NCBI GenBank assembly: GCA_932294295.1
Contig: OW028573.1
Span: 57,947,829-58,011,828, forward strand
Reading direction: 5' to 3'
Length of the DNA: 64,000 bases
From: Alitta virens
Lineage: Eukaryota > Annelida > Polychaeta > Phyllodocida > Nereididae
The number at the start of each line of letters is the position of its first letter. Within the stretch, counting starts at the first letter, position 1. Shown piece after piece: positions 55,170-64,000 of this stretch. The position numbers and the translations under genes are program-made. The notes beneath the pieces were generated by a model. It was given only the letters and a program-made list of their open reading frames with translations. It made no database searches and was not told the DNA's origin.

Positions 55170-56276
55170 TCAATTTGAAGCTGGTTGAACAGCGTTTCGG
55201 CAGAACAATTTTATCAGCTGTTGCCTGAATGTCTTTCCAACGATACAGTACAAGAAGAAATTAATGGCGTTGTTGATGTAAAGCAAAACAACAGCAACTT
55301 CGTAATAAACTTCAAATATCTGTTGACGTCTGGGATTGTTGATGTAGATACTCCATAAAGGAAAATAAAGAGCCGATGGTGATATGCATGCAAGGAACAC
55401 AATGGATACCATAACTAATGAAAGGCTCATCGATGTTATTCTGTTTTCTGTGGCTCTTGTCTTTTTTAGAGTAATTCTGCAAATGATTGCAATGTTGCAA
55501 GAGCATGTGATTGTAAATGGTATGATGAAGAACTGACAGAAATCAATCCAAGGCCAGACCTTCATAACGTAATAATTATTTGAATAAACACAGACATACG
55601 CTGTTTTGCTGTCATCTCTTTGCACTCTTTTCAACACTGTATGCCAAATAACTTGCAAATTTGAAAATCCAAGAAAAGCAGTCGCTGCAAACACCATACA
55701 TCTGACTCTTCCGTGCGTCAAAATATGCTTGACATCATGAGGGAAGAAAACGTTGACAAAGCGGTCCACTGCGACAAGAGACACCAACCATCCTGCCAGA
55801 TCGGTCAACCAAACTGTCGTATAGCAATGAACTTTACATGAGACTTGATTAAAAGTTCTAATATTAACAGAGAGAGTACGAGGCAGCACTTCAACTAAAA
55901 GAAGCCCATTATAGAGGCAGACGGTGTCCGCAATTGCAAGACTTGTCAAAAGGAAACTTATGACTTGGCCTCGTTGTTGTCTGCATGTCATTATTAATAT
56001 TGTTAATCCATTTCCCATCGTGCCAAATATTAGAATGAACAGGAGTGCATATGTCACAAAGTCTTTGACCACCTTAGAGGGATATCCCTGCTGATATGTG
56101 ATATTGTCATATATCAATGACTCTTCAAATCCTCCAAAGCCAATTGTAGTCATACGCTGATCATTAAGTTCCCCAGAGACAGCCATGTCTGGGTCGAAGA
56201 GAAGTTCCATCCACAAGGAAATAACTAGGAAATATCTTAACAATGAATCTTGTCGACGATTTATTATTAGTATCAA
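55170..56276 (-). CDS. Intronless class A GPCR, cluster member 1 (368 aa)
   Basis: TM1 FILIFGTMGNGLTILIM (81-96); TM2 LLTSLAIADTVCLYNGLLL (Asp 117); TM3 ends WLVSLVAVDRFVNVFFP with DRF (171-173) for DRY; C147 and C229 fit the extracellular disulfide; TM4 near 191-211; TM5 IDFCQFFIIPFTITCSC; TM6 SIVFLACISPSALYF with CxxP; TM7 LLYINNAINFFLYC, where NFFLY stands for NPxxY; helix 8 GKTFRQQLIKLFC. N58IT is a possible glycosylation site. The first 30 residues may not be translated: M31 or M42 would give a more usual N-terminus. Intergenic distance to the next receptor is 236 bp in the same orientation. Probably peptide-type; ligand unknown. Confidence 0.85.
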   Translation of the reverse strand: MILIINRRQDSLLRYFLVISLWMELLFDPDMAVSGELNDQRMTTIGFGGFEESLIYDNITYQQGYPSKVVKDFVTYALLFILIFGTMGNGLTILIMTCRQQRGQVISFLLTSLAIADTVCLYNGLLLVEVLPRTLSVNIRTFNQVSCKVHCYTTVWLTDLAGWLVSLVAVDRFVNVFFPHDVKHILTHGRVRCMVFAATAFLGFSNLQVIWHTVLKRVQRDDSKTAYVCVYSNNYYVMKVWPWIDFCQFFIIPFTITCSCNIAIICRITLKKTRATENRITSMSLSLVMVSIVFLACISPSALYFPLWSIYINNPRRQQIFEVYYEVAVVLLYINNAINFFLYCIVGKTFRQQLIKLFCRNAVQPASN

Positions 56277-56512
56277 TTTATTCGTTTGGTTTTTTTAGCA
56301 GTAGAATTAGAGCTTTTTGCCAATAGAACAAGCCCAAATACTTCTGAATATTTCAGATAACACACCGAAATTGTTCACCTGTTATTTGTATGGAATAAAC
56401 AAAAGGTATGAATATAAAGAGCAAACAACATAATGCATGGATAATATGAAGTACGAGAGGAAAAAAAAAACACAAAAAAACGAAGGCCTTTGAAGTTAGC
56501 TGATCAGGTTTG

Positions 56513-57532
56513 TTAAGTGCTGAGTGACATGGACTGTGGCTGAACAGCATTTTTACAAAGCATTTTACGAACTTGTTCCCGAAATGTCTTTCCAATAAGG
56601 CAGTACAAGAAGAAGTTTATACCATTGTTGATGTACAACATAAACCTTGCCACTGCGTCATAAACTTCAAATATCTGCTTGGTTTTGTGATGTTGACTTG
56701 GAAATAAACTTCTTAATGGATAAAGAGCCGCGGGCAAATTGCAAACTAGAAATACCAGTGAGACCAGAATTAGTGTCAAGCTCAAAGAGGTCATTCTGTT
56801 AACGGTGGACCTAGCCTTTCGCAATGTCAGTCTGCCAATTATGGCTATGTTGCATACACTTACGACAATAAATGGTATTATGCAGAAGAGATTTAAGTCA
56901 ATCCATGGCCAGATATGTTGAACATAGTAAGTATCAATGAAGGCACAAGAAACCAACTCTGTGTCATCAGTTAGTACTACTCTTCTTACACGAAGCCACA
57001 AAATTTGCACATTTGCAATTGCGAGGAATACAGTAAGAAAGCTCACCATCCAAATTGCTCTTTTCACTGTCAGAATTTCCTTCGCATGATGAGGAAAAAG
57101 AATGTTAACAAATCGGTCAATGGCTACCAAAGAAACCAACCATCCAGCAAGATCTGACGTCCAGTACACCAGGAAGGAATGGAATTTACAGGAGGCTTGA
57201 TTTAAGAGTTGAAAATTAACTGAGAAAGCAGCTGGCAGCAAGTCCTTTAACAGAAGTCCGGTGTAGAGACAGAGAGTGTCCACAATTGCAATACTTGACA
57301 AAAGAAAGCTTGTGACTTGTCCTCGTTGTTGTCGACTTGTCATGACAAAAAACATAAATCCATTTCCAACCGTGCCAAAAATGAGAACACACAATAAAGA
57401 ATAAATTTCAAAATCCTTTACAGAGAAAGATATATATTCTTGCTGGTTAGTTACATTTTGAAGTCCTGGAACCTCTTGAGCAACTCCCCTTGTGACAGAC
57501 AGATTGTCTTGCAGTCCTGTCGTGGTTTTCAT
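56513..57532 (-). CDS. Intronless class A GPCR, cluster member 2 (339 aa)
   Basis: Close paralog of the neighbour at 55170-56276: the order and wording of TM1 (LIFGTVGNGFMFFVM), loop 1 (RQQRGQVTSFLLSSIAIVDT), TM3 (LAGWLVSLVAIDRFVNILFP), TM5 (IDLNLFCIIPFIVVSVCN), TM6 (LVFLVCNLPAALYPL), TM7 (YINNGINFFLYCLIGKTFR) and the C-terminal CKNAVQP are shared. DRF is at 139-141. N10 and N26 are N-glycosylation sequons. C115 and C196 could pair. The short N-terminus has no signal peptide, usual for class A. A minus-strand AATAAA lies about 230 bp past the stop. Confidence 0.87.
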   Translation of the reverse strand: MKTTTGLQDNLSVTRGVAQEVPGLQNVTNQQEYISFSVKDFEIYSLLCVLIFGTVGNGFMFFVMTSRQQRGQVTSFLLSSIAIVDTLCLYTGLLLKDLLPAAFSVNFQLLNQASCKFHSFLVYWTSDLAGWLVSLVAIDRFVNILFPHHAKEILTVKRAIWMVSFLTVFLAIANVQILWLRVRRVVLTDDTELVSCAFIDTYYVQHIWPWIDLNLFCIIPFIVVSVCNIAIIGRLTLRKARSTVNRMTSLSLTLILVSLVFLVCNLPAALYPLRSLFPSQHHKTKQIFEVYDAVARFMLYINNGINFFLYCLIGKTFREQVRKMLCKNAVQPQSMSLST

Positions 57533-57916
57533 TACTCTACAGAACTGATGACAACTAGGAGCTGAAATTTCTCCACTGCAAGACGTTTAGATGCAATGGC
57601 ATGCCTCCTGGTCCTGTTCAGCCTGTTTATGAGGCATTCCATTATTCAATAAACTCAAATAAGCAAATATCGTGTTTATTTCAATGCTTATCCTAATAGT
57701 TAGTGTATATCCGAGCTTTTTGTCAATAGAAATGGCATAACTTGTTGCACAGAAAAGGATGAAAATAATGAAATGCAGATTTTGCAAGTGTTTTCTTACC
57801 TGCTATTTGCACTGCCTAAACAAATGCTAGACAGGCCATTTTAAACACAGCGCTGTGAAACGGGCATATGGCAATCTTTAGGAAATCCATTTCTTATGGC
57901 TATGCCATGTTTTTGC
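57533..57916. other. Upstream region of GPCR member 2
   Basis: 384 bp between the receptor start and the foldback MITE. A TATA-like motif or splice-linked 5' exon could not be identified with confidence. Confidence 0.35.
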
Positions 57917-58374
57917 TGCAGTAAATTACAGTGCAGGCAAACTGTTTGGGGCACCCCAATGAATTTGCATTTAAGATTTAAGATTTTGTATTTGCATTTG
58001 ATGCATTGATTAGAAGAGTGTGACAAAAGCTTCCCAAATGTAAGAGGGAGTTCTTCAACTGTTCAAACACAAAAATAGTGTTGTTAATATCAAACAGAAC
58101 ATGTCACTCCTAATCATGAATTCAACTTTGTCGCTATGTTGATCAAGCTCATAAACAATATTGTTAAAAAGGCTAAAGTTATGATCAGATTCTTACAAGG
58201 CTGACTAATGTGTCTGATGTCAGGCTGTAACACTTTGTCATACTGAAATTTGAAATCACTTGGGTGAACCTAAAATTTTCACAGTTGAAGAACTCTGCCT
58301 CACATTCAGGAATTGTTTTCTATCACTCTTCTAAATTCAATAGGGGGTACCCCAAACATTTGGCCTTTACTGCA
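57917..58374. mobile_element. Foldback MITE between receptor genes
   Basis: TGCAGTAAA at 57917 and TTTACTGCA ending at 58374 are perfect inverted ends. The arms continue: GTTTGGGG(C/T)ACCCC, AATGAATTT, TTAGAAGAGTG and GAGTTCTTCAACTGT appear in order on the left (57930-58065) and inverted on the right (58270-58360). Loop about 200 bp. The two small ORFs here are arm translations. Confidence 0.75.
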
Positions 58375-59179
58375 TGTCAACAGGAATTTGTCTATCACAT
58401 CTTGTTATATATTATGGGTTCTCAACAGGTGTTTGTCAACACATATAACATTGCTCAGTGATGACAGTACTTATACTTAACTAATACCAAGGCTACTGAC
58501 TGCCTTAATTGGCTTCTCATCTCAAGAGGCAGCAATGTCATTGCAACAGCCAATCAGAATTTAGCTGAATACATTAAGAAATGCCCAGAGCTTGATGGCA
58601 ATTATTTTGCTAGTTTACCAGTAAGACTTAAATACAAAAAAATTGCCTAATAGCCTATAGGCTGATTTATGGCATTGAATGTCTAACAGTGAAATTGCAT
58701 ATCAATTAGTTTTGCTTGCATTGATTAAACTCAATTTGTAAACAAAGATTGCTTAGTTAGGTCACTTAATTGGCTTGAAGCAAACAGCACACAGTGCTTG
58801 AGAGATATTGGCCAATCAGGAAGCACCATCATGTGTATTGATGGTGAAATATGCAAAGCAGCTGCCACAAGAGGAATTCCCCGAAAATATTGCCACTTTT
58901 TTTTTCATAATATTGTACATAAATAATTATTCCTTCTCGAAGGCATATAGCCACTTCTGAAAAGTTAGATTTAAATTTAAATATTCATAAATAAAAAGAG
59001 AATATTAAATATGCTAGGGGATGAATATTTCTCCAGACTCAAAGGCAGGATACCATAGTTTTGAGAATTTCATATACTTTGGGTGATTATTTAAACTGTG
59101 GTCGCCATATTGTGTAGTATAGATTAGTGAAAATATGAAATGTATTAAGCAATGAAATTACCAGATAAAATTGTCAATA
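58375..59179. other. Intergenic, nothing recognised
   Basis: AT-rich; no ORF, RNA gene or clear repeat. Confidence 0.4.
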
Positions 59180-60720
59180 AAGTCAAATATTTAATATAAT
59201 AATAAATAAATGTTCTATTGATTGTGGGATAATTGACATATATAACAACTTTCACTGAAACAATCACCACTGTAGGCCTCAATTGTCAGTCCTTCGAAGT
59301 AAAACTTGAAACTATCTAAGCTGTGTGTGGTGAGTTTTTCTTTAAAGTTGGAGGGCATGTTATTAATTGTTAATGGGTACTTGTTAAATATGCTGTGTCT
59401 TGCAAACCAGGTCTTACAGAGGGCAGTGGCACATCATTGACATGTCTTGTGAAATGATGATGATTTCGATATGTATTCAATCTGTTTATCATTTAAGATG
59501 TAAAGTAAACTGGTAACATATTGTTTTGTAGCTTATAGCAGAATTTGTGGTCATGCAGGGCCCTTGGGTCTTTAATTTTCAATAGGTTTAACCTTTTAAA
59601 TAAAATAGATGTATGGGCATTGTATTACTCATGCTTATTATTCTAACAGGTCTTTTTTGTAACTTCAATCATTTTATTAGATTTCCAACCCCAAAGCATT
59701 AGACCAAAATTCAAATATTATATATGTTTAAGAGTATATAAAAAAGGAATGTTTTCTTAAGTTTTGTCATCATTCCTAAAGTCTTGGATATTTTTTTAGC
59801 TACAGCCTCAAAGCGGTGAGTCCATTTTAAATTGTTATAAAAATTAAGGCCTAAAAAGTTAAATTTATTTAAGATTTTATTTTATTTTCATCTAATATTA
59901 AATTGGGAGGGTCAATATGTCTTTGTGCAGTATGAAAAAAAATTGCTTTGGTTTTATTTATGTTTAATGAGAGATTTTTTAATTTCAACCAGTCTACAAT
60001 TAGTTTTATTTCATTATTTTGGAATATCAGGATTGTAATTTTGCTAAGTAAGTATTAATACTTGTGAAAAGGTTTGCACCGTCAGCGTATATAATTGGTG
60101 AAAATAACCCAGTTGCATTTTGTAAGTGATAAACAACAGGGGGCCAAGCATTGAGCCTTGCAGCACACCATATGTTATCCGTAAGTTTTCGGAAAGAATA
60201 TTATTATAATCAACATATTGGGTTCTATAACTCAAGTAACTTTTCAAAAGCTTAATTGAATTATATCAGAAACCATAGTACGTTAGCTTGTCTGAAAGAA
60301 TATCATGATCCAGTGTATCAAAGGCCTTTGACAGATCTAAGTAAATATTCAGTGGGAATAGGTTTTTTGTCCATTTTAGATATTATTTTATCGATCAGTT
60401 CCAATGCAGCAAAGTCTGTTGAGTGGAAAGCTCAGAAGCCATGTTGGCTTTTGTAAAAAAGTTTAATTTGGAAATAGTGCTCATAAATTTGATTATAGAC
60501 TATTCTCTCAAAGACCATTGAAACACTGGACAGTACTGATATAGTTCTATAATTTTAATTACTGTGTCTGTGGTAATGGGTTGAAATTTAAAATTATTTG
60601 GTGCAGGGTTTAGCAGGTAATTTTTGAAACTTTGATACACAGGAGGTATAATTTTTCAGGCTAGTGTCGAACAAAATACTCATTGAACTCATTAGCAATT
60701 ATTTTGGATGAATATATTTT
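59180..60720 (-). pseudogene. Decayed CR1-like LINE, RT to 3' end
   Basis: Minus-strand pieces: FAALELIDKIISKMDKK in one frame, then LSKAFDTLDHDILSDKLTYY (catalytic Asp), LKSYLSYRTQYVDYNNILS, RITYGVLQGSMLGPLLFI, a missing YADD block, LNFYNNLKWTHR-like, and C-terminal DPRALHDHKFCYKLQNN and NTYRNHHHFTRHVNDVPLP. The frame is broken many times. The 3' end lies near 59180. Confidence 0.7.
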
Positions 60721-61984
60721 TTGGTAAATATTTGTGAAAATTTAATAATTAGGAAAATCGTCTTAGGACTTAGTCTTACATAATATTTCATTATTGTGGA
60801 CCGTGTTTTCGTGAAATCACATTTAAATTGAGAAAAATTCTGTGGTAATATATGTTTTGCTTCCTAAATGGTTTGTTTGAGTATTTTTTTTAAATACCCA
60901 TAAATAAGGGAAGTTGTCATTTAGAACAAGAAGGAAAATTATTTTTGCGTATAATATTACCATGTTTTAGGTGTTACATGATGTTTTTGACTGAAACTGG
61001 CCCAATCCTTGAAGCCAATTTCACAGGGGGAGTAAAAGCTTGACAAAGGCAGTAGCCCTGGTCTTATTTTATGCTAACTTGCTAAGTGCTGTCATGATGG
61101 CAATTGCCTGTGGGTTCTCTGACGAATTTGGCCACCAATGTGACACAGAGCTGATGCCCAGATGTCATGCCAGTTCGGTCAAAATTAAATAGCTGGGGCA
61201 TGAAAGCAAATCACAGCATGCCTTATCACTTCCCAATGTTCCCATGTGCAAAAACGCATGTGTCAATGGTATGAAATGCTTTACCAAAAAAAAAGCACGT
61301 GTCAATGGTATGTAATGCTTTACATGTACACCATTCAGAACCTTTCCAGCCAGTCACAGGCCAGTGTTTGGCCTCAATGATACACACTTACATTTTTGCC
61401 CTCCCATTGATGAATCATATACCGGCTTTTCCTTGGTTAACAACTAACATAGATTTGAAATTAAAATTAAAACACAATAACAGAAAAGTGTGACAAATCA
61501 GGATAAGAAATTCGTACTGATAACCTGGTTGTAACATTTCGCAGTCAATAACACACTTTGGGTGATATAATTTTATTAGGACCATGCGTATGTGCATAAC
61601 TATTCACAATAACAATACATTGTCAGTGCACTAAGTAAAATTTTCGAATTGTCAAACTACGATAATTTACAATTTATTTATATATAAAATATTCAAATGT
61701 CATTTCCATCAGCCATATGGGCTGAAAACATATTTCAAATAATTCCAAATGTTCCCAGTATAGATAGATGGGCTGAATACATATTTCAAAAAATTCAAAA
61801 TTTACCCAATATAGGCAGATCCATTTAAAATTCCAAAATATTAATAAGCAACTGGATGTGTACTTTGCGTTGTTTCAATGAAAGTCTACAATGAGTGAAC
61901 CCCAATGAAAAAAACACTATTTTTGTGAATGATTTGTAATTTTTTTTATGTATGCAGATATTCGTGCAAATTGTTGATGTGTTT
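60721..61984. other. Intergenic with two small direct duplications
   Basis: CATGTGTCAATGGTATGAAA + TGCTTTACC near 61257 recurs as CACGTGTCAATGGTATGTAA + TGCTTTACA near 61296. ATGGGCTGAA(A/T)ACATATTTC near 61717 and 61769 heads a second tandem pair of about 52 bp. No gene. Confidence 0.5.
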
Positions 61985-62110
61985 CTAGAAGCTGTAAAGG
62001 AGATGTTTACGAGATTGTTGACGTAAAGAAAAATCTTTCAATTATATTTTCAGCCCTGCCAGGGATATTTCTGCCTCTGAGCTTGGTGTTTTTTGAAAGT
62101 CTTCCAGAAG
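61985..62110 (-). pseudogene. Possible GPCR TM7 relic
   Basis: On the minus strand a short frame reads KIFLYVNNLVNISFTASR, resembling VVLLYINNAINFFLYC of the cluster receptors; at the DNA level TTGTTGACGTAAAGAAAAAT matches TTGTTGATGTAAAGCAAAAC of member 1 (55271). About 30 residues only and no other TM segments found, so it may be chance. Confidence 0.3.
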
Positions 62111-62777
62111 CTTTAACTTAAACTACCTTGCTTCCACTGCTTTACACCAGGTGCCTCTTTAATCAGCCCAAGTTGTGGTGGTAGATATGTGAAAATGTGA
62201 CTGATCATTATAATCATTAGACGGACTTCGACTCAAACTCACACAAAAATATATAGCAATATTGGCAACTAATATTATACAAATATATGCCCGATGTGAG
62301 AGAAATATGGAGTTTTATCGGTCTGAGACATAAATGTCGCCTGCCATGAAGTTGAGGGCAACGTTTTCGTCTAGGATGGCTGAATTATTCGCATATTATG
62401 GTATATCATGTGATCGAACACTGAACAATGGCAAAATAATAAATCATAATTTCACAACATTGTATGTTATCATTACAATTAAAGTAAACTATTATACTTC
62501 GGGTAAGTAAATCTACGAAGTCACATAGATGCAAGAGCAGACGTTACGTGAATCTGGGTTTTATTGAAATGTTATGACATAAGATCACCAGCGTAGTAGA
62601 TCCAAATAAGTGAAGTCTCTTTGCTCATGCAATCTCGTTCCAGTCCAAAGTCACATGTACATATAAAATACCTTTCCTTGGGAGAGTCACTCAAGTATCA
62701 TATGGATAGGGGTTAGCTTTCTATCTTTCTTGCCCACTAACCTTCCATAAAGATACTCAAGATGTCATCAAAAATCC
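62111..62777. other. 3' flank of GPCR member 3, nothing recognised
   Basis: No ORF, RNA or repeat seen. A clear poly(A) signal for the receptor could not be picked out. Confidence 0.35.
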
Positions 62778-63827
62778 TTACGATGTTGGCTCAACTCGAT
62801 TCCAGCAGAACAGTTTGCGAATCCCTTGTCGGAATGTTTTCCCAAGGAGAGCATACAGGAAAAAATTGACAGCATTTTTTAAGTACAACGAACATAGGGC
62901 CATTGCCCACCACAGGTCCGGTCGGACTGAATTTTGATCGAAAGTCATATTCACTAAGATCTGGTAGAGTGCAGTTGGCAAGGTGCACAGCAGGAACACC
63001 ATACACACCGACAGTAATGTCGAAGTTATGGATGTGGTGCGCTGCTCAAGTGATCTGGTTTTCTGTGAAGTCAGTCTGCAGATCACTGCCGCATTGCATG
63101 AGAAAATAACAGTGAATGGGATGACACAAAAGAAGCTGAAGTCAACCCAAGGCCATACATTTAAAGCATAGTGTGAACTGATGCTTTCACAGTGAAAGTA
63201 CGTCTCATTTGTGTCTTTCTGCTTCCTTCCTAAGCTGCTCAACCACACCAGCTGCACATTGACAAGACCAAGAATGACGGTCACAGCAACAGCCATCCAC
63301 ACCCCTCTTCGGAAAGTCAGCAAATGTTTAGCTTGGTGAGGAAATATAATATTGATAAATCTGTCAACTGCAACAAGGGACACAAGCCATCCAACTAAAT
63401 CAGTTATCCAGAAAATTATAAATGCAAATAATCTGCAAGTTAGCTGACTTAAAGAGAGTATATCCACACCAAAGGCAATGGCCAACCACCGATTAAGAAG
63501 TCCAATAATCAGGCAAAGTATGTCCACGGCAGCCAAAAATGCCAAATAAAAGCTGGTCACTTGCCTTTTATGGTTCTTTCTTGTCATTATAATCAAAGTC
63601 AATATATTTCCAATTATCCCAATAATGAAAATGACAGGCAGACTGTAGGTTACAATTGCTTTGTTCATAGAATAAGCATAATCCTCATTTGTAGAAACGT
63701 TGCCAGATGGTTGGTTCGCCATGTTCAGGTATACCCATGGATAAGCAAGAACTGTGTTTCTGTGATAGACAGATACAGAGCTTTCCATTAACAGAGATTG
63801 TACAGCGCGTTTTGTCTCAATTTCCAA
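62778..63827 (-). CDS. Intronless class A GPCR, cluster member 3 (349 aa)
   Basis: TM1 LPVIFIIGIIGNILTLIIM (63-81, Gly-Asn at 73-74); TM2 FYLAFLAAVDILCLIIGLL (Asp 102); TM3 ITDLVGWLVSLVAVDRFINI with DRF at 155-157; C131 and C213 for the disulfide; TM4 about 177-195; TM5 VDFSFFCVIPFTVIFSCN; TM6 VCMVFLLCTLPTALYQI with CxLP; TM7 KNAVNFFLYALLGKTFRQG, NFFLY at 321-325 in place of NPxxY; helix 8 GKTFRQGIRKLFC. N43 and N207 are sequons. M36 starts a shorter, more typical N-terminus (MANQPSGNVS). Same strand and build as the 55-57 kb pair but more diverged, so an older duplicate. Ligand unknown. Confidence 0.87.
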   Translation of the reverse strand: MEIETKRAVQSLLMESSVSVYHRNTVLAYPWVYLNMANQPSGNVSTNEDYAYSMNKAIVTYSLPVIFIIGIIGNILTLIIMTRKNHKRQVTSFYLAFLAAVDILCLIIGLLNRWLAIAFGVDILSLSQLTCRLFAFIIFWITDLVGWLVSLVAVDRFINIIFPHQAKHLLTFRRGVWMAVAVTVILGLVNVQLVWLSSLGRKQKDTNETYFHCESISSHYALNVWPWVDFSFFCVIPFTVIFSCNAAVICRLTSQKTRSLEQRTTSITSTLLSVCMVFLLCTLPTALYQILVNMTFDQNSVRPDLWWAMALCSLYLKNAVNFFLYALLGKTFRQGIRKLFCWNRVEPTS

Positions 63828-64000
63828 GGCCTCTTTATTTACCTACCTAATATTGTTTTCCTGCCTTCAAAGTCTCTCCGCATTTGCATTATTTTATGTT
63901 TGTGGGTTTCACCTGTAGTTGGCTTTATTATAAGAAAAATACACGTATAAGTAAATATAACGGATCCACAGTCTTTAACGTTATTTCACATTGTTCCCGA
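63828..64000. other. Upstream of GPCR member 3
   Basis: Short AT-rich flank to the window edge. No promoter element identified with confidence. Confidence 0.3.

Noticed and set aside
60256..60456. 66-aa plus-strand ORF
   Set aside because: Complement of the LINE RT LSKAFDTLDHDIL region; the minus strand is the coding one.
62903..63171. Plus-strand ORFs opposite receptor member 3
   Set aside because: Antisense shadows of a well-supported receptor.

Overview
This is an AT-rich animal nuclear sequence. It has intron-containing genes with GT/AG splice sites, intronless rhodopsin-class receptor genes, and a very high load of old transposable elements: several LINE lineages, DIRS-type tyrosine-recombinase retroelements, Tc1/mariner pieces, tRNA-headed SINEs and many hairpin or inverted-repeat elements. 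The mix, including SINE tails ending in a GGCGTTAAAC-like block plus (CA)n and many TGACCTTGACC-type repeats, suggests a marine invertebrate, probably a lophotrochozoan such as a mollusc. The species cannot be fixed from the sequence. No prokaryotic, CRISPR or viral operon features are present. || Layout. 0-2.4 kb: the 3' end of a five-exon DUF4806-domain gene (+), whose last exon overlaps one arm of a 12-bp inverted repeat; the other arm ends a degenerate AACGTT-rich array (2.6-3.5 kb). 3.5-8 kb: a decayed Tc1 transposase, then a DIRS-like element (RNase H tail and tyrosine recombinase) with a 5'-truncated LINE inserted in its 3' part with a clear 15-bp target duplication. 8-15 kb: a hairpin-ended foldback element, a degraded LINE (-), and a nested structure in which an imperfect palindrome with mirror-image 21-bp arrays is split by a second foldback copy, itself carrying a third insertion. 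15-26 kb: SINE pieces, a 7-unit minisatellite, a short inverted-repeat element, and a small minus-strand gene (19.1-21.4 kb) coding for a split PHD-type zinc finger. 26-38.5 kb: three CR1/L2-like LINE copies, one with its EN and late-RT halves fused by a deletion and one with an esterase-like, CCHC-bearing ORF1, plus a 1.3-kb block of TGACCT half-sites. 38.5-47 kb: mariner and YR scraps, a TTAA-flanked 1.1-kb element, TA-flanked MITEs and a third foldback copy. || 49-64 kb is the most gene-like part: one divergent intronless receptor (+) with no DRY or NPxxY motif, then three related intronless class A receptors, all on the minus strand (55.2-56.3, 56.5-57.5, 62.8-63.8 kb). The three share a block WLVSxVAxDRFxN and a C-terminal NFFLYxxxGKTFR, so they are a local tandem family. 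A foldback MITE, a LINE remnant and a possible receptor relic lie between them. || No pathway or operon links the genes. The main stories are receptor duplication and layered transposon insertion. Everything is read by eye from sequence; family names rest on motif recognition, not on searches.
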